A stretch of DNA of 49,904 nt from Azospira sp. I13 (GTDB lineage Bacteria > Pseudomonadota > Gammaproteobacteria > Burkholderiales > Rhodocyclaceae): positions 28,968 through 78,871 of the forward strand of contig NZ_BFBP01000012.1 of NCBI RefSeq assembly GCF_003112695.1, given 5' to 3'. Below the pieces are notes generated by a model, which saw only the letters and a list, made by a program, of their open reading frames with translations, did not search any database and had not been told where the DNA came from. The position numbers and the translations under genes were made by a program. Shown one piece after another: positions 25,644 to 34,464 of the stretch (within the stretch, counting starts at the first letter, position 1; each line of letters starts with the position of its first letter).

Positions 25644-26699
25644 ATGATTCGACGCCTGTTCGGCCGCAAGGGCCTGAACCCTGCCCGCATTATAGCCACC
25701 CTGTTACTGGCTGTCGCCGCCAGCAGCGCCGGCGCCCAGGAGGCCCTCGGCATTGCCGACAATGCTCCCGACCGCCATATCGTTGTTCCCGGCGACACCC
25801 TGTGGGGTATCGCCGGCAAGTTCATCAAGGAACCGTGGCGTTGGCCGGAAATCTGGCGCCTGAACAAGGAACAGCTGAAAAACCCCCATCGCATTTTCCC
25901 GGGTGACGTCATCGTCCTGGTCAAGGGCGACGATGGCAATCCCCAGTTGAAGATTGCCAAGCCCCTGAAGCTCCAGCCCAAGCAGTACACGGAGAATATC
26001 CAGTCGGAAATCCCGACCATTCCCCAAAGCGCCATCGAGCCTTTCCTCACCCAACCGTTGATCGTCGAGCCGGAAGGCCTGGAAAACGAAGCCCGCATCA
26101 TCGCCACCCAGGAAGAGCGCGTATATCTGGGTAACGGCGACAAGGCTTTCGTCGTCAATATGCGGGAGCCGGCCGAAATGTGGCATGTATACCGCCCCGG
26201 CATACCGTTGAAGGACCCTCAGACTCAAGAGGTCCTCGGTCACGAGGCCTTCTACCTAGGCAACGCCCGGCTGATCCAGCCGGGCGATCCGGCCATGGTG
26301 GAAATGCAGGGCTTGAAGCAGGAAGTGGGGCGTTTCGACCGCCTCATGCCGGCCACCCGGCCCCCCCTCATCACCTATGCCCCGCGCAAGCCCGACTTCA
26401 ACATTGAGGCCCGCTTGATTTCCATTTACGGTGGCGTCGGCAGTGGCGGCCGCAATTCGGTGATTTCCATCTCCCGTGGCGTGCGGGACGGGCTGGATGT
26501 CGGCCATGTACTCGCCCTGTATCGCAACGAACAGCGCTACGAGCACCGTAACGAAAAGGGCGAACGTGAACAGGTGTTCGTTCCCGCCCAGCGCTACGGT
26601 CTGGTTTTCATCTTCCGCGTCTTCGAGCGGGTTTCCTATGCCCTCGTCATGGAATCTGCGGTACCCCTGTCCCTCTCCGACATCCTCCGTACCCCCTGA
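25644..26699 (+). CDS. LysM-domain exported protein
   Basis: The 351-residue form starts MIRRLFGRKGLNPARIIATL, giving a good signal peptide ending near SSAGAQE. The frame extends 18 residues upstream from 25590, but that extension would put charged residues before the signal. A GAGGA lies at the right distance before 25644. A single LysM domain follows (about residues 44–95: HIVVPGDTLWGIAGKFI, RIFPGDVIVL), which binds peptidoglycan glycan. The C-terminal ~230 residues are a family-specific region found with dprA in betaproteobacteria (VYRPGIPLKDPQTQEVLGHEA, SVISISRGVRDGLDVGHVLALYR-type segments). It is the first gene of the rightward lysM–dprA–smg–topB run. Confidence 0.88.
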   Translation: MIRRLFGRKGLNPARIIATLLLAVAASSAGAQEALGIADNAPDRHIVVPGDTLWGIAGKFIKEPWRWPEIWRLNKEQLKNPHRIFPGDVIVLVKGDDGNPQLKIAKPLKLQPKQYTENIQSEIPTIPQSAIEPFLTQPLIVEPEGLENEARIIATQEERVYLGNGDKAFVVNMREPAEMWHVYRPGIPLKDPQTQEVLGHEAFYLGNARLIQPGDPAMVEMQGLKQEVGRFDRLMPATRPPLITYAPRKPDFNIEARLISIYGGVGSGGRNSVISISRGVRDGLDVGHVLALYRNEQRYEHRNEKGEREQVFVPAQRYGLVFIFRVFERVSYALVMESAVPLSLSDILRTP

Positions 26700-26704
26700 C
26701 CACC

Positions 26705-27835
26705 ATGGCTGACCGGTCCCTGGCTGCCTGGCTCCGGCTGACGCTGGTACCGGGCATCGGACCGGAAGGCCAGCGCCATCTTCTGGCAGCCTTCGGACCG
26801 CCGGAGCAGATATTTGCCGCCAGCCGCAGTGAGCTGCGCGGCGTTGTCGGCAAGAAGGCCGACCTGCTGCTGGATACGGACAATCAGGATGCCGTCGCCC
26901 GGGCGCTGGCCTGGGCAAGCCAGCCGGGAAACGCCATTCTTCCCCTCGGGGATGGGAATTACCCCCAACTGCTTCTCGAGTCGGCTGATCCACCGACCCT
27001 TCTCTATGCAAAAGGCCGGCTCGAACTGCTCAACCGGCCTGCCGTCGCCATCGTCGGCAGTCGCAATGCCACCCCCCAAGGAATCCAGGATGCCGAAGCC
27101 TTTGCCAGATCCCTGGCGGCAGACGGCTTGACCATTGTCAGTGGCCTGGCCCTGGGAATCGACGGTGCCGCCCACCGGGGTGCGGTAGACCAGCCGGGCA
27201 GCACCATCGCCGTCATTGGCACTGGGGCTGATCGCATCTACCCGTCGCGGCACAAGGAACTGGCGCTGCAACTGGCCACGGACGGCGTCATCATCAGCGA
27301 ATTTCCCCTCGGCACTCCAGCCGTTGCCCACAACTTTCCCCGCCGCAACCGCATCATCGCCGGACTGGCCGCCGGCTGCCTGGTGGTTGAAGCCGCCATG
27401 GAAAGCGGCTCCCTGATTACGGCCCGCCTGGCCGGAGAACTGGGCCGCGACGTTTTCGCCATCCCTGGCTCCATTCACTCGCCGGTGGCCAGAGGTTGCC
27501 ACCGCCTGATCAAGCAAGGGGCCAAGCTCGTGGAAAATGCCCGGGACATTTTTGAAGAACTCGGTCACCTCACCCTGGACCTCCCCGGTCAGCCTCAACC
27601 CCGATCGGCCACCACTGCAGCAGCCCAGGTCACTACCGGCACCGCCAGCCGCCTGTCACGGGACGAAGCCAAGGTGATCGCCGCCCTGGGCCACGATCCT
27701 GCCAATATGGACCAATTGCTGCAGCGCACAGGCTTGACGACGGAAGCCCTATGCGCCATCCTCGTCGCGCTGGAACTGGCCGACCATGTCGCCAGCCTCC
27801 CCGGTGGCCGCTATCAGCGGCTTGCCGCCACCTGA
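26705..27835 (+). CDS. dprA: DNA processing protein DprA
   Basis: The 376-residue protein has an N-terminal SAM-like helical region, a central Rossmann fold that binds single-stranded DNA and loads RecA (VAIVGSRNATPQG, GLTIVSGLALGIDGAAHRGAV, TIAVIGTGADRIYPSRHKEL, FPRRNRIIAGLAAGCLVVEA) and a C-terminal winged helix (DEAKVIAALGHDPANMDQLLQRTGL). DprA protects incoming DNA during natural transformation. The start is 5 bp after the LysM stop. A recognisable competence gene set is not otherwise present, although a CoiA-like protein occurs at 49.1 kb. Confidence 0.95.
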   Translation: MADRSLAAWLRLTLVPGIGPEGQRHLLAAFGPPEQIFAASRSELRGVVGKKADLLLDTDNQDAVARALAWASQPGNAILPLGDGNYPQLLLESADPPTLLYAKGRLELLNRPAVAIVGSRNATPQGIQDAEAFARSLAADGLTIVSGLALGIDGAAHRGAVDQPGSTIAVIGTGADRIYPSRHKELALQLATDGVIISEFPLGTPAVAHNFPRRNRIIAGLAAGCLVVEAAMESGSLITARLAGELGRDVFAIPGSIHSPVARGCHRLIKQGAKLVENARDIFEELGHLTLDLPGQPQPRSATTAAAQVTTGTASRLSRDEAKVIAALGHDPANMDQLLQRTGLTTEALCAILVALELADHVASLPGGRYQRLAAT

Positions 27836-27844
27836 TGACCGCCC

Positions 27845-28324
27845 ATGTTCGACATCCTCGTTTACCTTTTCGAAAATTACGTTGATTTCGCCGATTTCAG
27901 CGAAGCCGATCCCCAGGCCGAGAGCAACAACGGCTCCGCCCTGTCCCACAAACTGACCGCCGCCGGCTTCGCCGAGGAAGAAATCACCGAAGCCCTGAGC
28001 TGGTTGCGTGGTCTGCAGGACAACCCCCCCCTTCACCACCTTCAGGCTGACAGCCGCTCACTGCGTGCCTATACCGCCGAGGAAAGCAGCCACCTGGGCG
28101 TCGAAGCCCTCGGTTTCCTGCATTTTCTCGAACAGGCCGAAATCCTCTCCACCGAGCTCCGGGAACTCGTCATTGAGCGGGCCATGGCCCTGCCGGACGA
28201 TGGCCTGTCCCTGGCACGCTTCAAGCTGATCGTGCTGATGGTTCTGTGGAGCCGGCAGCAGCACCTGGATGCCCTCATCGTCGAAGAACTACTGTCCGAT
28301 AGCGCTCCGGAACATCTGCACTGA
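27845..28324 (+). CDS. smg: Smg family protein (DUF494)
   Basis: The 159-residue protein is acidic and helical, with no transmembrane segment. MFDILVYLFENYVDFADFSE at the start, LTAAGFAEEEITEALSWLRGLQD and the C-terminal LDALIVEELLSD match the Smg/DUF494 family, which sits between dprA and a topoisomerase gene in many proteobacteria. The function is unknown. The start is 9 bp after the dprA stop. Confidence 0.9.
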   Translation: MFDILVYLFENYVDFADFSEADPQAESNNGSALSHKLTAAGFAEEEITEALSWLRGLQDNPPLHHLQADSRSLRAYTAEESSHLGVEALGFLHFLEQAEILSTELRELVIERAMALPDDGLSLARFKLIVLMVLWSRQQHLDALIVEELLSDSAPEHLH

Positions 28325-28517
28325 TTCATCGGGCCGCTAAACCGGTCCGCGTCGCCGCTGGGGCGGAAGCCAATACCTGCCCCTTGCCCGCTTTGCCGGG
28401 CCCCACTCCTTTCCGCCTGCCGACACCCTGAAACCGGGCTCCTTGCTTGCCAAGGCCGGCAAGTCCCTCTTATCATCCCCCGCACCTCCCGACCGGGAAC
28501 GCCAGAGGCCCCCTGCC

Positions 28518-31124
28518 ATGGGCAAACAGCTCATCATTGCCGAAAAACCTTCCGTTGCTTCCGACATCGCCAAAGCCCTTGGCGGTTTCACCAAGCACGA
28601 CGACTATTTCGAGAGCGACAACTTCGTTCTCTCCTCGGCCATCGGCCACCTGCTGGAACTGGTCATTCCCGAAGAATACGAGGTGAAGCGCGGCAAGTGG
28701 TCCTTCGCCCACCTGCCAGTGATTCCACCCCATTTCGAGCTGAAGCCCATCGAAAAGACCGAATCCCGGCTCAAGCTGTTGACCAAGCTGATCAAGCGCA
28801 AGGACGTGGATGGCCTGGTGAACGCCTGTGACGCGGGCCGCGAAGGGGAGCTGATCTTCAATTACATCGCCCGCCATGCCAAGTCCGGCAAGGCGGTGCA
28901 ACGCCTGTGGCTGCAATCCATGACCCCCCAAGCCATCCGCGACGGCTTTGCCCGCCTGCGCCGTGGTGACGAAATGCAGGGGCTGGGCGATGCTGCTGTC
29001 TGCCGTTCCGAATCCGACTGGCTGGTCGGCATCAACGGCACCCGGGCCATGACTGCCTTCAATTCCAAGACCGGCGGCTTCCATCTCACCACCGTCGGCC
29101 GGGTACAGACACCGACGCTTTCCCTGGTAGTAGAGCGGGAACGCAAGATTCGCGACTTCAAGGCCCGCCCCTACTGGGAAGTGGAAGCCACCTTCGCTGC
29201 CGCTGCCGGTGAATACAAGGGCAAGTGGTTTGACGAAGGCTTCAAAGGCAAGGAAGAGGACGAACACGCCCGGGCCGACCGTCTATGGGAAGAAGCCCGG
29301 GCCAATGCGCTGCAGGGCAAGTGTCAGGGCCAGCCGGGAATCGTCACCGAGGAAGCCAAGCCTTCCACCCAGCTTTCGCCCCTGCTTTTCGACCTCACCA
29401 GCCTGCAGCGCGAAGCCAACAGTCGTTTCGGCTTTTCCGCCAAGAACACCCTGGGCCTGGCCCAGGCCCTGTATGAAAAGCACAAGGTACTGACCTACCC
29501 GCGGACGGATTCCCGGGCCCTGCCGGAAGATTATCTGGGCACAGTCAATGCCACCCTGGAAATGCTCAACGGCGAAAATCTGACCAAGGGCAGCGATACC
29601 GCCATTGCTGACCGCTACGGCATTTTCGCCAGCAAGATCCTCAAATCCAACTGGGTCGTGCCGAACAAGCGCATTTTCAACAATGCCAAGATTTCGGACC
29701 ACTTCGCCATCATCCCCACCACCCAGGCGCCGAAGAATCTCTCCGAGCCGGAGCAAAAGCTCTATGACTTGGTAGTCAAGCGCTTCCTGGCCGTTTTCTT
29801 CCCGGCAGCGGAATATCTGGTGACCACCCGTATCACCCGGGTTGCCGGCGAACCCTTCAAGACCGAAGGCAAGGTCCTGGTGAATCCGGGCTGGCTGGCC
29901 ATCTATGGCCGCGAAAGCCAGGAAGGGGATGAAAGCAACCTGGTGGCCGTCACCCAGGGCGAAAAGGTCAAGACCGACGATATCGCCGTCCTCAAGCACG
30001 AGACCCGCCCCCCGGCCCGCTACTCGGAAGCCACGCTGCTCTCCGCCATGGAAGGCGCCGGCAAGATGGTTGACGACGAGGAGCTGCGCGCCGCCATGGC
30101 CGGCCGTGGCCTCGGTACGCCAGCCACCCGGGCCCAGATCATCGAAGGCCTGATCACCGAGCAATACCTGCACCGCGAAGGCCGGGAATTGATCCCCACC
30201 GCCAAGGCCTTCTCCCTCATGACCCTGCTGGGCGGTCTGGGCATCTCCGAACTGACTTCCCCCGAACTGACCGGCGACTGGGAATGGAAGCTGGCTCAGA
30301 TCGAACGGGGTGACCTTTCCCGTGGTGCCTTCATGAAGGACATCGAGGAAATGACCCGCCGCATCGTCGAGCGGGCCAAGAGCTACGACAACGACACCAT
30401 CCCAGGCGATTTCGGCCCCATCAAGGCGCCTTGTCCCAAGTGCGGCGGCGTTATCCGCGAGACCTACAAGAAGTTCCAGTGCGGCGATTGCGACTACGGC
30501 CTGTGGAAAATCGTCGCCGGGCGTCAGTTCGAGCCGGAAGAAATCGAAACCCTGCTCACCGAGCGCCAGGTCGGGCCGCTGATCGGCTTCCGCAACAAGA
30601 TGGGCCGGCCCTTCAACGCCCTCATCAAACTCAACGACAAGCAGGAGCCCGAATTCGACTTCGGCCAGGACCGCAACTCGGAAGACGGCGGCGAACCGGT
30701 GGATTTCTCCGGCCAGGAAAGCTTGGGGTCCTGCCCCAAGTGCAGCAGCCCGGTTTACGAGCATGGCCTGGCTTACGTCTGTGAAAAGTCCGTCGGACCG
30801 GCCAAGAGCTGCGACTTCCGCTCCGGCAAGATTATCCTGCAGCAGGCCGTGGAACGGGAGCAGATGCAGAAGCTCCTGGCCACCGGCCGTACCGACCTGC
30901 TCAAGGATTTCGTTTCCGCCCGCACCCGTCGCAAGTTCTCCGCCTTCCTGGTACGGGGCAAGGACGGCAAGGTCGGTTTTGAGTTCGAAAAACGGGAACC
31001 CAAGGCCGCCGCCGCGAAAAAGCCGGCCGCCAAGGCGGCTGGCAAGGCCGAGGCGGCCACAGAGAAGGAAAAGCCGGCCAAGGCCCCAGCCAAGCGCAGT
31101 ACCAAGGCGAGCAAGGCTTCCTGA
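28518..31124 (+). CDS. topB: DNA topoisomerase III (type IA)
   Basis: The 868-residue enzyme starts MGKQLIIAEKPSVASDIAKA. It has the Toprim domain (acidic triad in NACDAGREGELIF), the type IA core and the active-site tyrosine in LTYPRTDSR (Tyr327). Two zinc-ribbon-like cysteine clusters follow (CPKCGG...CGDCDYG at about residue 640 and CPKCSS...C at about 740). The tail of ~55 residues is Lys/Ala/Pro-rich and resembles histone H1, likely giving non-specific DNA binding. It relaxes negative supercoils and decatenates. A 25-residue longer frame upstream is less likely. A strong terminator follows. Confidence 0.92.
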   Translation: MGKQLIIAEKPSVASDIAKALGGFTKHDDYFESDNFVLSSAIGHLLELVIPEEYEVKRGKWSFAHLPVIPPHFELKPIEKTESRLKLLTKLIKRKDVDGLVNACDAGREGELIFNYIARHAKSGKAVQRLWLQSMTPQAIRDGFARLRRGDEMQGLGDAAVCRSESDWLVGINGTRAMTAFNSKTGGFHLTTVGRVQTPTLSLVVERERKIRDFKARPYWEVEATFAAAAGEYKGKWFDEGFKGKEEDEHARADRLWEEARANALQGKCQGQPGIVTEEAKPSTQLSPLLFDLTSLQREANSRFGFSAKNTLGLAQALYEKHKVLTYPRTDSRALPEDYLGTVNATLEMLNGENLTKGSDTAIADRYGIFASKILKSNWVVPNKRIFNNAKISDHFAIIPTTQAPKNLSEPEQKLYDLVVKRFLAVFFPAAEYLVTTRITRVAGEPFKTEGKVLVNPGWLAIYGRESQEGDESNLVAVTQGEKVKTDDIAVLKHETRPPARYSEATLLSAMEGAGKMVDDEELRAAMAGRGLGTPATRAQIIEGLITEQYLHREGRELIPTAKAFSLMTLLGGLGISELTSPELTGDWEWKLAQIERGDLSRGAFMKDIEEMTRRIVERAKSYDNDTIPGDFGPIKAPCPKCGGVIRETYKKFQCGDCDYGLWKIVAGRQFEPEEIETLLTERQVGPLIGFRNKMGRPFNALIKLNDKQEPEFDFGQDRNSEDGGEPVDFSGQESLGSCPKCSSPVYEHGLAYVCEKSVGPAKSCDFRSGKIILQQAVEREQMQKLLATGRTDLLKDFVSARTRRKFSAFLVRGKDGKVGFEFEKREPKAAAAKKPAAKAAGKAEAATEKEKPAKAPAKRSTKASKAS

Positions 31125-31152
31125 ACGGCTAGCGTTCTTTTAGGCAAAAAAC

Positions 31153-31189
31153 AAAAGGGCCCGGATCTTCAGAGATCCGGGCCCTTTTT
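31153..31189 (+). terminator. strong Rho-independent terminator after topB
   Basis: A 16-bp perfect stem (AAAAGGGCCCGGATCT / AGATCCGGGCCCTTTT) has a TCAG loop and a T-run. The matching A-run upstream lets it work also for leftward dps. Confidence 0.93.
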
Positions 31190-31235
31190 CTTGGCCGCTT
31201 GCCGGTCGAATACCGGCTGTAGTACCGGCCTTTGC

Positions 31236-31712
31236 TTATTCCTCCAGCAGCACCCGCAGCATCCAGGCGTTTTTCTCGTGCACTTCCATGCGTTGGGTCA
31301 GCAGATCGGCAGTGGGCTGGTCATTGGCCTTGTCCACCACTTCAAAGACCTGGCGGGCGGTACGGGCCACAGCTTCCTGGCCGGCCACCAGCTGGCGAAT
31401 CATGTCCTTGGCCTTGGGTACGCCATCTTCCTCGGTGATGGACGCCAACTCCACGAAGCGCTTGTAGGAGCCAGGGGCCGGGTAACCCAAGGCGCGGATA
31501 CGCTCGGCGATCATGTCCAGGGAGTTCCACAACTCGGTGTACTGGGTCATGAACATAGTGTGCAGGGTCTGGAACATGGGACCGGTGACGTTCCAGTGAA
31601 AATTGTGGGTCTTCAGGTACAGGATGTAGCTGTCGGCCAACAGGCGGGAAAGGCCTTCCGCGATTTTCTTGCGGTCCTTCTCGTTGATGCCGATATCGAT
31701 CTTTGCAGCCAT
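31236..31712 (-). CDS. dps: Dps ferritin-like DNA-protecting protein
   Basis: The 158-residue four-helix protein carries the Dps ferroxidase signature ([30 protein letters not shown] as family-like context; key His and acidic residues in HNFHWN and [12 protein letters not shown]). Dps forms dodecamers that oxidise and store iron with peroxide and shield DNA. The N-terminus ([20 protein letters not shown]) has only a few lysines. It is a single gene with a good ribosome-binding site (GGAG) and lies next to oxyR, with a probable OxyR operator between them. Confidence 0.95.
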   Translation of the reverse strand: MAAKIDIGINEKDRKKIAEGLSRLLADSYILYLKTHNFHWNVTGPMFQTLHTMFMTQYTELWNSLDMIAERIRALGYPAPGSYKRFVELASITEEDGVPKAKDMIRQLVAGQEAVARTARQVFEVVDKANDQPTADLLTQRMEVHEKNAWMLRVLLEE

Positions 31713-31779
31713 GTTTGCTCCTTTCTCAACGTCTAAATAACCATTCTTTCATTGTGACTAAAGCAGCGGCGCTGGGCCA

Positions 31780-31816
31780 ATGACTTCTGCCTATACGCCG
31801 CATAGCGGCCAGCAAT
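31780..31816. promoter_or_regulatory. candidate OxyR operator upstream of dps
   Basis: The centre is CTAT-N7-ATAG (31791–31805), an exact match to the inner half of the OxyR consensus ATAG-N7-CTAT-N7-ATAG-N7-CTAT. At the correct outer spacing are ATGA (2 of 4 matches) and CAAT (3 of 4). It lies 68–104 bp before the dps start and downstream of oxyR, suiting peroxide activation of dps. Confidence 0.6.
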
Positions 31817-31825
31817 GATGGACTT

Positions 31826-32737
31826 CTACAGCACCTTAACTCCGGGTGGCGGACATTGCAAAATTGCTGCCCGCACCGCATCGATAGCCTGCGGACGGGG
31901 AAAAGTAACACGCCAGGCCAACACAATGCGCCGGGAAGGTGCCGGCGCATTGAAGGGAATGACCCGGGCTAGGGCAGGGTCCGGCGGCGCCACCTCGACC
32001 GCCGAGGCCGGCAGCACGGCGACACCGGTGCCACTGGCCACCATGAGGCGGATGGTCTCCAGGGAGCCTCCTTCATAGGCCCGCTCCAAACCCCCCGGCT
32101 CGCTCAGACGCGGACAGGCCGCCACCACCTGATCGCGGAAGCAATTGCCCTGGCCGAGCAGCAGCAGCTCTTCCCCCTTCAGCTCCCCGGCATCGAGGGA
32201 TGGCCGATCGGCCCACGGGTGGTCAGCCGGCACCAGCATGCGGAAGGGCTCGTCATAAACCGCCTGAGTAACAATGCCGGGCTCGTCGAACGGCTGCGCC
32301 ACGACGATCACATCCAATTCCCCGCGCTTCAGGGATTCGGCAAGCACATGGGTGAAGTTCTCCTGGATGTACAAGGGCATGTGCGGTACCGCCCGGTGCA
32401 GGGCTGGTACCAGACGTGGCAAGAGATAAGGCCCGGTGGTGTAGATGACACCCAGGCGCAAGGGACCGGAGAAGGGGTCCTTGCCCTTCTGGGCAATTTC
32501 TTCGACGCGCTGGGCTTCGTTGAGCACCCGTTCGGACTGCCTCGCCACCTCGTCGCCGATTGGCGTCAGGCGGACTTCAGCGGCACTGCGTTCGAACAGC
32601 AGCACACCCAGGCGCTCTTCGACCTTCTTCAAGGCCACGGACAGGGTGGGCTGGCTGACATGGCATTTTTCCGCCGCACGGCCAAAGTGCCGCTCCCGGG
32701 CCAGGGCCACGATGTACCGCATTTCCGTCAGGGTCAT
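31826..32737 (-). CDS. oxyR: peroxide-responsive LysR regulator OxyR
   Basis: The 303-residue protein begins MTLTEMRYIVALARERHFGR, with the LysR winged helix at residues 1–60. The effector domain has both redox cysteines at the E. coli numbering, Cys199 in GQGNCFRDQ and Cys208 in VAACPRL, so disulfide-based peroxide sensing should be intact. Predicted targets are dps and tpx nearby. The frame extends 32 residues upstream, but the ATG at 32737 gives the standard N-terminus. The first array of the 226-bp inverted repeat begins 3 bp upstream of its start codon, so its promoter lies in or beyond that array. Confidence 0.94.
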   Translation of the reverse strand: MTLTEMRYIVALARERHFGRAAEKCHVSQPTLSVALKKVEERLGVLLFERSAAEVRLTPIGDEVARQSERVLNEAQRVEEIAQKGKDPFSGPLRLGVIYTTGPYLLPRLVPALHRAVPHMPLYIQENFTHVLAESLKRGELDVIVVAQPFDEPGIVTQAVYDEPFRMLVPADHPWADRPSLDAGELKGEELLLLGQGNCFRDQVVAACPRLSEPGGLERAYEGGSLETIRLMVASGTGVAVLPASAVEVAPPDPALARVIPFNAPAPSRRIVLAWRVTFPRPQAIDAVRAAILQCPPPGVKVL

Positions 32738-32739
32738 GC

Positions 32740-32965
32740 TGTGTATAAGCTGGGGATGAAAGGTAGAACCAATTGTGCACAACCTGGATGGGCAAGGGTA
32801 GGGAAAAAACGCCCCACATTTTCCCCACACCACTACACAGAGGTTTTACACAAGCGATTTAGGCGATCAACCCCATGATTAATTAAAACTTTAATAAGTT
32901 ATCCACAGACTTAGGCGTCAGTTAACTGGTTTACGTCTTTGTATACATAAAGAACAGTGAACAAC
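32740..32965. repeat. inverted 226-bp DnaA-box-rich array, left copy
   Basis: This is the left arm of an inverted repeat whose partner is 34465–34690. The inner 69 bp (32897–32965, with one extra base in the partner at 34465–34533) are identical. The outer part is diverged but collinear, with no net indels: AAGCTGGGGATGAA, AATTGTG and CCCACATTTT fall at the same offsets in both copies. DnaA-box-like words here are TGTGTATAA (32740, perfect on the minus strand), TTGTGCACAA (32773), CCCCACATTTTCCCCACA (32812), TTTTACACA (32844) and TTATCCACA (32899, perfect). An AT-rich tract (32876–32896) precedes the identical core. Confidence 0.8.
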
Positions 32966-33084
32966 CCATTGGAAAAACCGGGGCAGGGGAAAATCAGCAA
33001 AACCCTTTGTGGAAAACCATGAATAGACCCATCCACCACACCCCCTGAACAGCCAGAACGGCTTGCTCTCCATACCAAGCTAGC

Positions 33085-33109
33085 AAAAAAAATCCCGCCG
33101 TAGCGGGAT
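33085..33109 (-). terminator. terminator of the pseudouridine synthase gene
   Basis: The stem ATCCCG / CGGGAT has a 6-nt loop, followed on the minus strand by TTTTTTTT, close behind the stop at 33115. Confidence 0.85.
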
Positions 33110-33114
33110 CGGGA

Positions 33115-33825
33115 TCAGGCTTGCTTCATGCCCAGCTTGACCAGGTCTTCATCTTCCAGCCAGCACCACTCTCCTGGCTCCAGCTTGGCCGGCAGGGCCA
33201 ATTGGCCGATGGCCACCCGCTTCAGGCGCTCCACCCGGTTGCCTACGGCCGCCAGCATGCGCTTCACCTGGTGATACTTGCCCTGGGTCAGCGTCAGCAA
33301 CAGCACCTGCTCACTAACCAGCTCGCAACGGTCTGCCACCACCAGCTCGTTGTCGTCGTGCAGCATCACCCCGGCCAGCAGCTGTTCGATCTGGGATTGG
33401 TCCAGCGGATGCTTGGCCGTCACTTCATAGACCTTCGGCACCTTGTGTTTGGGGGAACTCATGCGATGGATGAAGTGGCCATCGTCGGTAATCAGGATCA
33501 GACCGGTGGTGTCCTCGTCCAGCCGCCCCACGCATTGCACTTCCCGGTTCTGCAAGTAATCCGGTAACAGGGTGTAAATGCTGCGGTGATGCTTGGGTTT
33601 CTGGGAACACTCGTAATCGCTTGGCTTGTGCAGCATCAAGTAAGCCTTTTCGCGATAGACGAAGGGTTCGTCGTCCACGGTGTAACGGAAGCCCTCGGGA
33701 TTCACATCCAGGAACGGGTCTTCCACCACCTGGCCATTGATTTCCAGCCAGCCGTTGCGCACCAGGGCGCGGCATTCCTTGCGAGTGCCGAAGCCCTGGC
33801 TGTGCAGTAGTTTTTCCAATTGCAT
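33115..33825 (-). CDS. rsuA: 16S rRNA pseudouridine synthase, RsuA family
   Basis: The 236-residue protein starts at the ATG at 33825, with AGGAG nine bases before. The N-terminal S4 RNA-binding domain (MQLEKLLHSQGFGTRKECRA..., residues 1–60) precedes the catalytic domain, which has the signature GRLDEDTTGLILITDDG with the catalytic Asp and KYHQVKRMLAAVGNRV. RsuA makes pseudouridine 516 in 16S rRNA; other members of this family act on 23S rRNA, so the target is tentative. It is leftward, with its own terminator, inside the interval bracketed by the inverted arrays. Confidence 0.88.
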   Translation of the reverse strand: MQLEKLLHSQGFGTRKECRALVRNGWLEINGQVVEDPFLDVNPEGFRYTVDDEPFVYREKAYLMLHKPSDYECSQKPKHHRSIYTLLPDYLQNREVQCVGRLDEDTTGLILITDDGHFIHRMSSPKHKVPKVYEVTAKHPLDQSQIEQLLAGVMLHDDNELVVADRCELVSEQVLLLTLTQGKYHQVKRMLAAVGNRVERLKRVAIGQLALPAKLEPGEWCWLEDEDLVKLGMKQA

Positions 33826-33972
33826 GGGTTTCTTGCTCCTTCCATTCAGACGATTGCCACCGGCAACCGCCGACAAACTCTTTTACAACCCCTTTCCAGG
33901 GTGAAACACCTGTCGCAGGGGGCCCTTCCTATACTGGAAGCGTCCGATTACCCCGCCCCCAAGGAGAACACC

Positions 33973-34380
33973 ATGTTGCGACGCCAGATGCTTGCCTTCC
34001 TCTTCCTGGCCGGCTTCGGCCTGGCTGCCCAGGCCCAGGAAGCGCCCCAGCCCGGCCCCAAGGCCCCTGCAGCCCGGGAACGCTGTGCCGATGGCCCCAT
34101 GGGTCACCGGCACCAGGAATTCTGCAAGGATAACCCCCAGCGCTGCGAAGAGCTCAGGGCCAAGCGCGATCAGATGCGCGAGCAGTGTAAACAGGACCCG
34201 GCCGCCTGTGAGAAAAAGCGGGAAGAAATGCGGGCGAAGATGAAGCAACGCATGGAAGAACGCTGCAAGGCCGATCCTGCCCGCTGCGAGACCATGAAAA
34301 AGCGCTTCGAGGAGCGTCAGGCCAGAGGCGAACGCCGTGGACCGCCGCCGGTAGCCGTACCCAATCCCTCGAGCAACTAA
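33973..34380 (+). CDS. exported Cys-repeat protein, hypothetical
   Basis: The 135-residue protein has a good AAGGAG site and a signal peptide (MLRRQMLAFLFLAGFGLAAQ, then AQEAP). The mature part holds three copies of a motif C-K-x-[DN]-P-x2-C-E (CKDNPQRCE, CKQDPAACE and CKADPARCE), spaced about 20–30 residues apart in a highly charged Lys/Arg/Glu/Met-rich helix. A fourth Cys precedes them (RERCADGP). The pattern suggests paired cysteines stapling helical turns, or metal or disulfide chemistry in the periplasm. I do not recognise a named family. It is bracketed by the inverted arrays and divergent from the pseudouridine synthase gene. Confidence 0.75.
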   Translation: MLRRQMLAFLFLAGFGLAAQAQEAPQPGPKAPAARERCADGPMGHRHQEFCKDNPQRCEELRAKRDQMREQCKQDPAACEKKREEMRAKMKQRMEERCKADPARCETMKKRFEERQARGERRGPPPVAVPNPSSN

Positions 34381-34388
34381 GTCATTTA

Positions 34389-34440
34389 CCAAACCTCGTG
34401 ACCCTGCAGGCCTGATTTTTGGGTCTGTGGGGTTTTTTTG
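34389..34440 (+). terminator. imperfect terminator after the Cys-repeat gene
   Basis: An interrupted stem (AACC...GACCC pairing with GGGTC...GGTT) is followed by TTTTTTT. The loop is long (~16 nt), so efficiency may be moderate. Confidence 0.55.
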
Positions 34441-34464
34441 TTCTTTCAAAAAGCTGCCATAGCA

